Below are positions 8,900 to 19,443 of a stretch of DNA of 36,723 nt, piece by piece (position 1 is the stretch's first letter; every line of letters starts with the position of its first letter). The stretch lies in assembly GCA_022496185.1 (NCBI GenBank), contig WTXG01000326.1, forward strand, positions 1-36,723, in the 5' to 3' direction. Under the pieces are notes generated by a model. It ran no database searches and was not told the DNA's origin. It worked only from the letters and a program-made list of their open reading frames with translations. The DNA comes from Multifurca ochricompacta. Taxonomy: Eukaryota; Basidiomycota; Agaricomycetes; Russulales; Russulaceae. The position numbers and the translations under genes are program-made.

Positions 8900-9901
8900 T
8901 TAATTGACAGCTGAATGGCCCAGTGCAATATCAGCTTGCATGTGTGCAAGATGCAACTGCTTCTTGACAAGCATCAGAGTGCAAATGGTATTCACATTGA
9001 GACTGGTGTGATGGAGGGAGATTGTGTCACATCCACCAGAGAATATTCTCTCAATGGCAACAGCAGAGCCTATGTCAGGTTCAGTCCATTAATAAGAAGA
9101 TGACTGTCATTAAATTAAATTTACTTACCAGGAATGCATAGAATGTCACGAGCCAAACAAAAGAGGTTTGGGAACTGTGCATGTCGACCCATCCACCAAT
9201 GAATTGGATTACAAGTATCAAAATCTTCAGCAGGGAGTTTGAAATATTCTTTGAGTTCATTGATAGAGCTCTTCTCTTTTCTGCAATACCAAGCAGCAAA
9301 GGATTTCTGAGGTGATCCCAAAATAGGCCACAATGTGACAGGCAAAGATGATGCTGAAGACAATGTACAATCATCTGCCTTCACATAATTTCTGTTGAAG
9401 TAATTGAAGAGGCTTGACTTGGAATGTTCAAGATGATCAGAGAGTGCTGGATTGTCATCATAATCCACCTTCATGCCCTCATATGAGATTCATGGATCAA
9501 GCACTAGTGGGGTATACAGTTAGTGAGTGACCAATTTAAAATAATCATTGACGCACATGCAGCCCAAGTGTAGAAGGGAGATGTGTCATACTGGTAGTAA
9601 TAGTCACTAAGCTTCTGGTGTGCATCTGTGAGACCAAGTTTGATTCGAGGTGACACTGAGTCAGGAAGGTTGCAAAGAGTATTCCTGATATCATCTTGTA
9701 AGCCTTGAAATATGGCATGGGTCATTGAAAGCATTGGTATTTTTGTGGCAGACATCTCAGTAGTAGCAGCTCGAAATGATTTCAGCCAGGATGTCACAAG
9801 AGCAATAGATTCCCAGTCAGTGTTACTGAGTTCAAGGGCATGGAGATCCTTGTTTCAAGATACATAGGAGTTGATCGTTTTGTGATAATCAAGGGCACAC
9901 C
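8900..9901 (-). pseudogene. hAT transposase, C-terminal part (exons 12-14)
   Basis: Continuation of the 15229-17702 gene on the far side of Cop2. Exons: 9557-9901, 9129-9503, 8900-9069; introns 9504-9556 (branch CACTAAC, acceptor CACTAG) and 9070-9128 (GTAAGT...CATAG). Motifs: DYHKTINSYVS, a KLSDYYYQYDTSPFY block, an LDP-stop-ISYEGM block, and the hAT C-terminal dimerisation region: ELKEYFKLP, WW, then CLARDILCIPGS followed by IERIFSGG. The frame stays intact over all exons and ends at TAA 8900-8902. Two TGAs (after YVS and after LDP) replace expected arginines. Together with the other half the coding length is 943 codons including the stop. Confidence 0.85.
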
Positions 9902-9945
9902 CTATAACATGCCAGTAAGAAACCTCATACAAGTAACCATGATAA

Positions 9946-10353
9946 TGTCATTTTGAGCAGCAGTGAGTTAGATAAGCGCTACCTAGTTTAGTAGCAATAA
10001 TTCAGTTTAGTTGGTTAAAACTGATAATATTATGTTTACCTAGTTTAGTAGCGATAACTGTGTGATGTAACGCGTTAACTAAGTAAGGTAAGAGATAAGA
10101 TAAGTAATACTCACTTCAGTTTAGTTGGTTAAAACTGAAGTGACAACTACACAAAGGGATGTCCTTAAATACTAAAAGAGAGTGTAATCCTAGTTTGTAG
10201 AACAATACTATCTAAGTCCATTGTCCTACAGTCACAAGAGAGAATAAAGAGCGTTTGTGGATTGTCCTTTATCAATCAGTCAAAGCACACCACAAGCGTG
10301 CATGGCGGTAATGCCACTCGGGTTGATCTGGTGGCTTTGGGTCCGTCTCAACA
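9946..10353 (-). repeat. Cop2 3' LTR
   Basis: 408 bp, plus strand TGTCATTTTG...TCTCAACA. It contains an inverted repeat CACTTCAGTTT / AAAACTGAAGTG (about 10112-10143) and a TATA-like TATTTAAGG (minus strand, near 10167-10175). It differs from the 5' LTR by seven transitions only. Confidence 0.95.
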
Positions 10354-10361
10354 TTCCCCCG
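10354..10361 (-). promoter_or_regulatory. Cop2 polypurine tract
   Basis: Minus strand CGGGGGAA directly abuts the 3' LTR; expected plus-strand primer site for reverse transcription. Confidence 0.6.
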
Positions 10362-10380
10362 TGATTAAGACAATCCCAGA

Positions 10381-13300
10381 TCAGAGTAAACCTAATCCGG
10401 TGACAAAATCAGTAAGCTGCACGTGAGCGTGCGGCTTAGTAAAACCATCAGCGAGCATGTCATTGGTCGGCATCCTGATAAGAGTAATGAAGCCTTTTTC
10501 GACGTATTCGCGGATTGCATGATACTTGATGGAGATATGTTTTGATCGTCTCCCGGTCACGGGATTGAGCGCCAAGTCGACAGCGCCTTTGTTGTCGCCG
10601 TGTAAGGGAATCAGATTGGAAATGTCATAGCCAATCTCCGAGAGGAAACTGTGGTACCAGGCGGCTTGGTTGGCCGTGTCAGCCATCGCCATGTATTTGG
10701 TGTGTGTGGTGCTTTGAGCCACTGTCTTCTGCTTGCGTGATGTCCAAGAGATAGCGGCATCGGCGAGAAGGAAAACGTAGCCCAAGGTGGAATGGTAGTC
10801 GTCTGCGTCGTCTCCAAGACTAGAGTCCGAGTAGCCAACAAGGCCATCTCCACGCGCTCCATTGTAGCGAAGCCGAAGGTCTGCTGTACCTTTGAGGTAG
10901 GTGAGAACGTACTTGGCAAGACGGAGGTGTTGGGGTGAAGGGTTTGCGGCATACTGAGCTAGCTGCACGACCGCAAAAGAAATGTCTGGGTGAGTCCCGA
11001 TTTGCATGTACAAGAGACTGCCTATGATCTGCTGGTATTGCTTGATTTCAGATGGTGTTGCCTGTGCAGTGTGCTTTACCAGGTGTGCCTCAGCACCAGT
11101 GGGAAGTGGAGTGTGTGCGGGGTTCGCATCCGCCATCCCAAAACATTCGATGATCTCTAAGATGTACCTTGATTGGTCAATGTCCAAGCGTTTGAGTGAA
11201 CGATCGCGAGTGATCCGGACTCCAAGATAAGAGTCAATTTTGCCTAAGTCTGTCATATCATAGCGCTTAGATAATGTGGACTTGATCTTGGTTATCTCTT
11301 GGGCAGAGTCGCCTAGAAGCGTGATGTCATCGACATAGAGGATGATAATTACCGTACCCTCCCTGTCTTGGTGATGAAACATGTAAACTCCCGCATCGGA
11401 GTAGGTGCACATGAAGCCAAGCTCCAATAGAACTCCATGGAATTGTAAGTTCCATGCGTGTGAGGCTTGCTTGAGGCCGTAAATTGCCTTTTTGAGACAA
11501 ACCTTGTTCTCCTGGCTGGAGCTGATGAAACCTTGTGGTTGCTCCATATAGATCTCTTCATCCAGTAACCTGTTAAGGAACGCCGACTTGACATCCATTT
11601 GATGGATCTCCCAATCCTCTAGCGCGGCCAATGCTAGCAAGAGTCTCAACAACTCAAACCGGGCAACTGGTGAGAAGGTTTCATCATAATCAATCCCCTG
11701 TATCTGCGTAAATCCCTTCACTACCAAACGCACGCGAAAGCGTCCATCTGCCTTGCGCTTGAATACCCATTTAGATTTGACGGGCTTCCAGCCTGCAGGT
11801 AAATTGACTAAGGTCCAGGTGCCGTTTTTGGCAAGCGCGTCGATCTCATATTGACAGGCTACTTGCCATTCATTGGCGAACTCTGAGTTCATTGCCTCCC
11901 GAAAAGTTAACGGATCGTGATACACAGCAGCTGCGAGAAGCACCATGTGACCCAGTCTCCCGTTTGCATCAAGCGTGGCATTGTCCTCATTGAAGTAACG
12001 AGGGTTTCGCCAAGGGTTTGGCCGCAGCCGCAGGAGATCCTCCGAGGTGGAGTCTGCGCGACGTCGGGACCGGAGAATGCAGGAAGTGGGTGCATAAGTG
12101 GGGGGAGCGTCTAAGACTTCGAGTTCAGGACCTGAAATGCATTGTGGGGTAGCTGGTGGAGATGGAATCCTTGGCAGAGCGGCCACTCCGGAAGCGATTG
12201 CTGGGATAGCGGAGGATGTGGGGACAGTGATGGCCAGTGGTCCTTCAAGGACTGGGGGTTGTGTGGGCGAGGCAGACAGCTGGCTGCTCTCCCAAAAAGG
12301 AAAGGAACTCTCATTGAATGCTACATCGCGTGACAGAGCTATTGATTGGGTATGTTGATTCCAGAACTGGTAACCCTTAGAACCCGGCTCATACCCTACA
12401 AGCATCATCTCGACCAATCGCGGATCGAGCTTCTTACACTTGTTCTCAGGCACATGTACATATGCCTTACAGCCAAAGACTCGGAAATATGAGACATCCG
12501 GAGCGTGACCACCACTCCAGAGCTCATGCAGCGTGCGCCAACCTATCGTTCTGCTGGGAGTCCTATTGTAAGTGTGAACGGCAGTATCCACTGCCAGCTC
12601 CCAGAAGCTGAGGGACAAGCTGGCACCATGTAGCATCGCCCACGCTTTGTCCATGATGGTTCGATTCCATCGCTCAGCTATGCCGTTTTGTTGCGGCAAA
12701 CCTGGCATCGTCAGCTTATGTTCGATCCCCTTTTGGTCCAGTACAGTTCTCACGGCGCCTGATAAGAACTCCCCCCTGCAGTCAGAATGCAGCGTAAGCA
12801 GTTTCTCAGTCGTCTGGGTCTCAGCCCAGGAGAGGAACTTTTTGAACGCAGTGGCAAGCTGATCTTTGCTTTGGAGAAAGTACACTACCCCATGTCTGGA
12901 ATAGTCATCGACAAACGTTGCAATGTAAAGCGCGCCTTGGAGAGACTGTTTCTGCATCGGGCCGGCTAGATCACTGTGAATGACTTGTAGACGCCGATCC
13001 AAGCACTTGTGAGAGACCGAAAAGGGTAGCCGCAACTGTTTCCCAAATTCACACCCGGGACATGGCAACTGGTCGGAGACAATCAAAGCATCAAGCGAGA
13101 TTCCTTTTATGGAAGAATGATACCATTTGAGGGCGTTGTAAGACATGTGCCCCATACGGCAATGCCAAAGGTCGATAGGATGAGACATGTGCATGTGCGT
13201 GTGCGCGTGAAGGCCAGAGATGGAGGCATCCAGCCAATAGAGGTTGTCCTCCAGGTACCCTTGCGCGATTTTCCGGTTTTGTACCGTAATAGTAAAAAAC

Positions 13301-14421
13301 TTATCAGTGAATGAGATCTGAGCACCCCTTTGTGCAAGAGCACATGTAGAGATGAAGCGCGTCCAAACATCTGGAATGTGAAGAACGTTATTCAGGGTAA
13401 CCTCAGAATCTCGACTCCCAAGAGTGGTTTTGAAGACCACCTTCCCAACACCGATTTGTTTGACGTTGGAGTTGTCGCCTAGGCAGACAGTCCTGTTCAT
13501 GGGTGCATACTCTGTGAAGTCAGATTGGTGTGGGGTTATGTGATGCGTTGTGCCAGAGTCCATCATCCAGTGAGATTGGGCGGCAGCATACAAGGAAACG
13601 CGGATATCATTAGTGTCATCGGTAACTTCTACAATAGATGCCGATGTTGTGGCTAGATGTGCGTTAACTGCCTTGTTTTGCCCTGACTCTGCTGCCTTTT
13701 TGTCCTCCTCATCCTTCTTCTTCTTCCTGCACTTGGAAATCCGATGCCCCTTTTTCTGACAGTAGAAGCATTTTGTAGCCTTCTTGTCTTTGTTATCAGG
13801 CTTTTTGATGGGCGCAGACTTGTTGAGTGCAGCGGAGGAACCAGACTGTTGACCTTCCTCATTTATGATACGCTCTTGTATGGTTAGTGGGGAAAGGTCT
13901 GCCAGTGCTCCGGTAGCTAAGATGGTAGACATGACTGCCGAGTATGAGTCCGGCAGCGCCTTGATGAGGATGAAGCAAAATTGGAGATCTGAAATCTCCA
14001 TCTCATTATTTTTGAGAGTAACGCGTGCATCATTTAACTTCTGCAACTGAGGAAGCATGGGAGACGAGTCGTTGAGTGCGGTGCTAGTGAGCGTGACCCA
14101 TGTGTTGAACGCGGACATAGATCCAACGCCTCCGTATACTTTCTTGAGCTGGTCCCACTTGTCCTTGCAGGTGGCATATAATTTGTCGTCTGAGATGGTC
14201 TGCCAGACATCCTTCTGAGTGTAAAGTTCAAGGATGCCTTGGAGAACACCTTCCAAGGTGTTCCAGTTGGCTGAGGGTGTGCTGGGCTTGTCTTTGGTTA
14301 GATGATCTCGGACGCTGTTCATTCAGAACAGGGCCATCATGCGTGATGACCAAGTGGACCAGTTAGATCCGTCAAGGACCTCGATTGCGGCAGAAGGGGG
14401 AAAGGAAAAAGAGGGGGCCAT
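10381..14421 (-). pseudogene. Cop2 Gag-Pol polyprotein (copia order), one internal TGA
   Basis: The natural start is ATG 14419-14421 (MAPSFSFPPS...); after 32 codons TGA (14323-14325) stops the frame, then 1,313 codons stay open to TGA 10381-10383. Residue numbers from the ATG after the stop: Gag core with DGSNW upstream; CCHC knuckle CFYCQKKGHRISKC (185-198); protease DSGTT (255-259); integrase HHCC (WHCRMGH...CPGC) and DDE (HSDLAGP; LHSDCRGEF; NGIAERWNR); RT with YVDD (996-999); RNase H with YSDSSLGD and CHGDNKG-like DNKG. Integrase preceding RT is the copia order. The RNase H motif usually EAEY reads HTKY, placing Lys1209 where the catalytic Glu is expected (Cop3 keeps EAEY). Together with the early stop this predicts loss of autonomous activity. 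Readthrough or downstream initiation could still give product. Confidence 0.93.
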
Positions 14422-14795
14422 AGTGCTGCTTAGTAATTTGCCAATCTGGGTGAGCAGAGCAGTTAGACCCAGATAGTGAAGATCCGATCGATCTCTGATG
14501 TATCAACTGTGCGCCCTGAATCCACTAAGGATCCAGCCTCTCGGTCCGTCAAAGGGCCCGAGAGAGTACTCATGTGTGCTTCAGCATCGCCACACTCCAT
14601 CGCACGGCTCGTGGGAAGCCCTGATTAGGGGCCCAGTCTACATCAGTCCACCAGTTCCAGGGACTGGGGAGATGAGATCGTGATAGACATGGAACAGAGG
14701 CTCGCCTTTTGAGTGAGAGAAAAACAGTGTGTGTAGAGGGGAAGGGAGCTTGTGTAATCTTGGGTGGATCTTCTTCTGGATTAGATTAGACACAG

Positions 14796-14812
14796 CCAGG
14801 GCCCATAACCTG
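14796..14812 (-). promoter_or_regulatory. Cop2 primer-binding site (iMet half-tRNA type)
   Basis: Plus strand CCAGGGCCCATAACCTG, identical over 17 bases to the site at 1527-1543. Its last two bases are the first two (TG) of the 5' LTR, so cDNA extension from the tRNA fragment would enter the LTR immediately. Confidence 0.75.
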
Positions 14813-15218
14813 TCATTTTGAGCAGCAGCGAGTTAGATAAGCGCTACCTAGTTTAGTAGCAATAATTCAGTTTAGTTGGTTAAAACTGATAATATTATGT
14901 TTACCTAGTTTAGTAGCGATAACTGTGTGATGTAACGCGTTAACTAAGTAAGGTAAGAGATAAGATAAGTAATACTCACTTCAGTTTAGTTGGTTAAAAC
15001 TGAAGTGACAACTACACAAAGGGATGTCCTTAAATACTAAAAGAGAGTGTAATCCTAGTTTGTAGAACAATACTATCTAAGTCCATTGTCCTACAGTCAC
15101 AAGAGAGAATAAAGAGCGTTTGTGGATTGTCCTTTATCAATCAGTCAAAGCATGCCACAAGCATGCATGGCAGTAATGCCACTCGGGTTGATCCGGTGGC
15201 TTTGGGTCTGTCTCAACA
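14811..15218 (-). repeat. Cop2 5' LTR
   Basis: 408 bp, same boundaries as 9946-10353 and followed outside by the GATAA duplication. It would drive transcription toward lower coordinates. Four of the seven differences from the 3' LTR are CpG losses on this copy. Confidence 0.95.
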
Positions 15219-15228
15219 GATAACTCAT

Positions 15229-17702
15229 GAAGCATTTGATGTGTTGATGACCATTGGGTTCTCACATTGAGAATGAGTACAAGTGGTGTACTGCAGTCAT
15301 CTAACATCCTGCCTCCTTCAAGTTGCACAAATTGAATCTCACGAGCCCAAGATTGACGACGTTGGGGGCTTGAATGGACAGCCTTGATGATTTTCTGAAG
15401 CTGACCAGAATGTTTCAGTTTAATTGGTGAAGAATGGACCCATTGCTTACCCTTTCAATAGCAGGCAGTACGCTGTCAGCTGCATTGATGTCAGCTGTAT
15501 CAGAATCTGTGTCTGGTATGTCTATGACATTCTCATTGTCCTTGCCATCACCCACTGTGTCATTGTCGTGTTCACGTGAGAGAGGGATTGTAACATTGTC
15601 TTGGTAGTTGCTGCTACACATGGTGGCTTTTTTCCCTTCAGCCTTTGAGATTGCCCCTATGCCTTTGAGAAGCTGATATTTAAAGATTAGATGTGATGAC
15701 AGAAATAAATATAATTTTATGTAATACCTTGATAGCAGCCAAGTGAATTGTATGAGGCATGCAACACAACTGTGCATCTTGCGCCAAGAATGGTATCCCT
15801 CGTTGTTGGCATCACCATTCCAGTGATTTAACTAGGGTGTTGTTGTTGCTAGCATTATCCATTACAAGGGCAATAATCTGAAATGGATTAGAAACACATT
15901 TCTAGGCTGAGGATGGGAAACTCACCTTTCCAATGAGACCATATAACTCTAGTGTAGCCCAAACCACCTCTGCCATATTCTCTCCTGAATGCTCCCCAGT
16001 AAGTTCTTGGAAGTCAATCAGCAACTCCTCTGGAAGGGGATAATAAGATTATGCCGGTTGAATGAAGGGAAGAGCACAAACCAAGTTGCCCATCATTGGT
16101 CACATAGTGTGCAACAATCACCAAAAATGTGTACTGATTGCTTGGTGTCCATGCATCCAGTGACAAGCACACCTTCCCCTCAAGATTCTGCTCATATGGA
16201 TAAATATGTGATATGAAGAAAATAAGATAATGCTTACTGAGAACATTTTGCAAATACTTTCAATTGTTTCCTCACCCATCTTCACAACACGCTGCTTGAT
16301 CCCATCATGTTTCAGAATATCCAATGGACCACCATTGTGGTGTGTAAAATCCATCATCTTGATGAATTCAGGTTTCTCAACCTCATCAAATGGCTGGTCG
16401 CAGGCAATGATCCACTCAGTGAGGAGCCATTCAAATGTTTCTTGATCCCATGGAACCTGATCATTGCTTCATGACATCCAGATGTTTGAGAAGCTAACAT
16501 TACTTACAGTGGCGTGGGCTTTCTGGTCTTCAAAGGCTTTCTTGATGTTTTCAGATGATTGCCCAAGCTTCTTTATGTATTCAGCTTCAGTGCATCCATT
16601 GAGTTTCTTTAGTCCAGATGCAATAGCAATCTCATCAGGTGTTGGGGGCTCATCATGATTCTTAAGGATGTAATAGAGTTGATACATCAGCTTAACATGG
16701 ACATGGAGATTATTTATGAGTACTAAGGGAAGCATCATCCATCAGGAATGATAAACAAAAAAATGATAAGATAATGCACCATTTAGATTAGATTTCATTG
16801 TCTTCTTGATAGTACAAACCTTATGAGTGCCATGAAGGCAATGATAATGTATATCACCATCTTCTCCTGGGGTACTGCGTGGCCCATTGGTGATGACTTC
16901 GTAGAATAAATATATTGGATTCCTTATATTTCCAGCCTTCTATAAAAACCCAAAATGAGACAAAGATGTGAGAAACACAAGGCAAAACTTGCCTTTTTGG
17001 GGTGAGCATTTCCGAATGAGCTTGTTGGAAGGATGCTTGTATGCATTTCTGCAGTCTGGTGGGGGGTATCTTCATCTTCAATCTCCTTGACCTCAACAGA
17101 ACAAGTCCTAGCCTTCTTCCTTGGGGGTGCAGGAGTTGGGTTTGTCTTTATCTTTGATTTTAGGATGTGCGCATGGCCCTTTTTGTTTCTGACCTCTGGT
17201 ATGGTTTTTGAGGGTAACATATCAGCTAGCTACAAATTGTTAATTCACCTGACCATGGAATCACATTAAGATATTTCATACCTCTTCATTACTTATTTCC
17301 ATGGCATTGCTAGGATCATCTGATCCATCCTCAGAAGAAGAAGCACTAAAGTCAGCATCATCTACATCACTATTGACATCATTCATGACAGCTTGCTTGC
17401 ACTTTACAGGGGTCTTGTGTTTGGGGGTGTGTGCAAGGTGCTGGTGGGACAATGGGACAAGATTCCCAAATTCATCAAGCTTCTCCACAGCAATAGCTGC
17501 AGCTAATTGTGTACCTGCAGTGGTTTGGACCGGGCAAGAACATTGACCTGGAAGGATGAGTAAGTATTTCATAGCCACACTCAAATTACACTTGAATGAA
17601 CTACTTACCTTGGTTTATGTGGGAACATGGTTGAATAGGTTTGGGGATTTTTGATGCATCAAGCTGTTGACCTTCTGGTCCTTGGGTGGGCTGATCTGTC
17701 AT
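15229..17702 (-). pseudogene. hAT transposase, N-terminal and central part (exons 1-11)
   Basis: ATG at 17700-17702. Exons: 17609-17702, 17282-17547, 16993-17229, 16780-16939, 16508-16722, 16238-16456, 16082-16187, 15926-16029, 15728-15877, 15451-15672, 15229-15394. Introns are 48-61 nt with canonical ends, except intron 3 (16940-16992), which is GC-AG (GCAAGT...TATAG). Every junction keeps the frame. An acidic/basic N-terminus with an NLS-like PPRKKAR leads to a BED-like segment (IYLFYEV...YHCLHGTHK, TMKSNLN). Next come the RNase-H-like core motifs: CLSLDAWTPSNQYTFL (first Asp), VMDNASNNNTL (second Asp), SPQRRQSW and the TQWSSTHQML block. One TGA (after LEW, exon 9) replaces an expected Arg. 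The gene resumes at 9901 beyond Cop2. Confidence 0.87.
16940..16992 (-). other. GC-AG intron in the hAT gene
   Basis: 53 nt, donor GCAAGT and acceptor TTTTTATAG. It keeps phase 0 between NAHPKK and AGNIRNP. All other introns of this gene are GT-AG. Confidence 0.6.
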
Positions 17703-18606
17703 GGTAAGGCAAAGTTGTAAGACTCCACATGGATTGAGGGTCTATTTATTGCATCATGGGGCCTCCTTAATGCAGCAATCTCACCCTCATTTCCCAGCAA
17801 TCAACAGAAGAAAATTGAGCATTGTTCTTGTTATTTGGATTAAATTTTAATAATAGTTACTTCTTGAAAAATGGAAGCATACCTGTTGTTGAGATGGGCT
17901 GGTAGCGAGGGCTCCTGATCTTATGATTATGATAAGATAATCTAAAGTGTGTCAGATAATTGATTCAGAGACATTGCACACAATGCATTCTTTCTGTCTT
18001 GTCACATTTAAATAACTATATTTATTCTACTTATTGTTGTGCTCCTCTGAGCAGTATAAAAGGTTGCTACTCTGTATGCATTCACTTCAGCTTTGACCAC
18101 ATTGAGTATTAGTTAATTAATCTTATCTCATATTTTTACCATATTTAGCTAATGCTTATCTGCTATCTAAATAGGTAAAGATACTATAGTGGGGGAGTTT
18201 TGGTGGCTTAATGACAAGATTAAAGCTCATTCAGTCAATGCCATCCATGCCATCTAATGCCATCTACAGCCGTCTTTTTGACAGTTTGGATGGCATTTTC
18301 CATACCTGTCCACCGTCTGTCTTGACATTGACTTAAGCTCAGTATGGCACAGGTATGGCAACTGTACTACAGACCCGTCCATACCATGAGGTATGGGTAT
18401 GGTGCACAGCCCTAGGCACAACCTGCTGGGTATGTGGTCAGGGTACATGTGGGTACGGGTTGGGGTCATGTCTTCAAACCCCTCATGTGACCCCTACCCA
18501 TAGACACCCAACCCTTACCCGCCAGAGTGGGTAAGCTGAAATTGGAAGGGCAGCAATGAGGGTGGCAATGCATGTGGCATTGCACCAGCCACAGAAAAAC
18601 TATATA
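17703..18606. other. hAT 5' flank and possible right terminus
   Basis: No coding frame supported. The minus strand from 18414 reads TAGGGCTGTGCACCATACCC, a typical opening for a hAT terminal inverted repeat, followed by GGTATGG / CCATACC subterminal words (18290-18400). It would put the hAT right end near 18414. I could not find the matching left terminus or an 8-bp duplication. 18420-18600 holds GGGTA-rich sequence resembling other hAT ends here. Confidence 0.4.
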
Positions 18607-18968
18607 CAGTGCCTCACAAAACTGAGTCAATGTTTTGCACTTTTGCACTGTTTGTTGAATATTTCATCAGCCAAAACAAATATAAACAAAGTCTTGGTAG
18701 ACCATAAAAGGTACATGATAAGGGTTATGTAATGCAACAATAATTATGTAATTCTGATCAAAACCTGTGAAGCTATGCCCATTTCAAATTGGGGACTCAT
18801 TGACTCAGTTTTGTGAGGGGGTATCAGAAATATCAGAATCTGATGCTCCACCAAATGTACAGCAACCAATCCTTAATATATGGTTACCATAGTTATCTTA
18901 ATATTGATGGGACCTGGAATAGAGCTATTTAACCATGGTTTACATTCCCAGAATATTATAATTTCCCA

Positions 18969-19443
18969 ATGCACCCCACCTCCTCTGCTCAGAAAGAAAA
19001 CATGCTCTCTCTGGCCTCTGAAGGTCATTCCACTGACACTATTGCCTCCAGACTCAGCCTCAGCCAGTCCACAGTCTCTAGGGCACTCAGAACCCTCCTT
19101 CCCAACCATCAGTCACCTCATTTTGGTCATCCTTCCAAGCTCTCTGCTACCTCTGAACATGCTATCATGATACAAATCACCACAGGAAAGGTTGGCAATG
19201 CTGTCCAGGCCACAAAGCACATCAATTCCATTATCCCCAACCATGCCTCTTCACAAACTGTGCACTGGGTTCTTAAACAACATTCATTTAAGGCTGTAAC
19301 AAAGAAGAAAAGGTCACTACTCTCTGCAGTACATTGCAAGAAGCACTTAGCCTTTGCTTTGAAGTACCAAAACTGGACTATGGAGGACTGGAACAGGGTC
19401 ATTTGGTCAGATGAGACCAAAATCAACAGGTTTGGGTCAGATG
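18969..19443 (+). pseudogene. Truncated Tc1/mariner transposase, left arm
   Basis: ATG at 18969. The frame encodes an N-terminal HTH DNA-binding region (STDTIASRLSLSQSTVSRALRT), a second helix-turn-helix-like part and a KKRSLLSAVHCKKHLAFA block typical of fungal Tc1 transposases. The EDWNRVIWSDETKINRFGSD motif, holding the first catalytic Asp, straddles the loop. Beyond 19443 the frame runs into the antisense of the other arm, so the second Asp and last acidic residue are missing and no catalysis is expected. A DNA-binding-only protein that titrates transposon ends is conceivable (inference). Confidence 0.85.

Larger units (their letters stand above)
9946..15218 (-). mobile_element. Cop2: nearly intact Ty1/copia retrotransposon
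   Basis: 5,273 bp with 408-bp LTRs at 9946-10353 and 14811-15218 and perfect 5-bp target duplications GATAA at 9941-9945 and 15219-15223. The minus strand carries a primer-binding site, a single Gag-Pol frame interrupted by one TGA, and a polypurine tract. It is inserted in intron 11 of the hAT gene. It is the most CpG-rich element here and its LTRs differ at only 7 positions (about 1.7%), all CpG transitions, so it is the youngest complete element. It may have been mobile recently but looks disabled (internal stop; RNase H change). Confidence 0.95.

Noticed and set aside
11907..12358. Plus-strand frames opposite the Cop2 polyprotein
   Set aside because: Antisense shadows of the Cop2 integrase-RT linker; no independent start context or motif.
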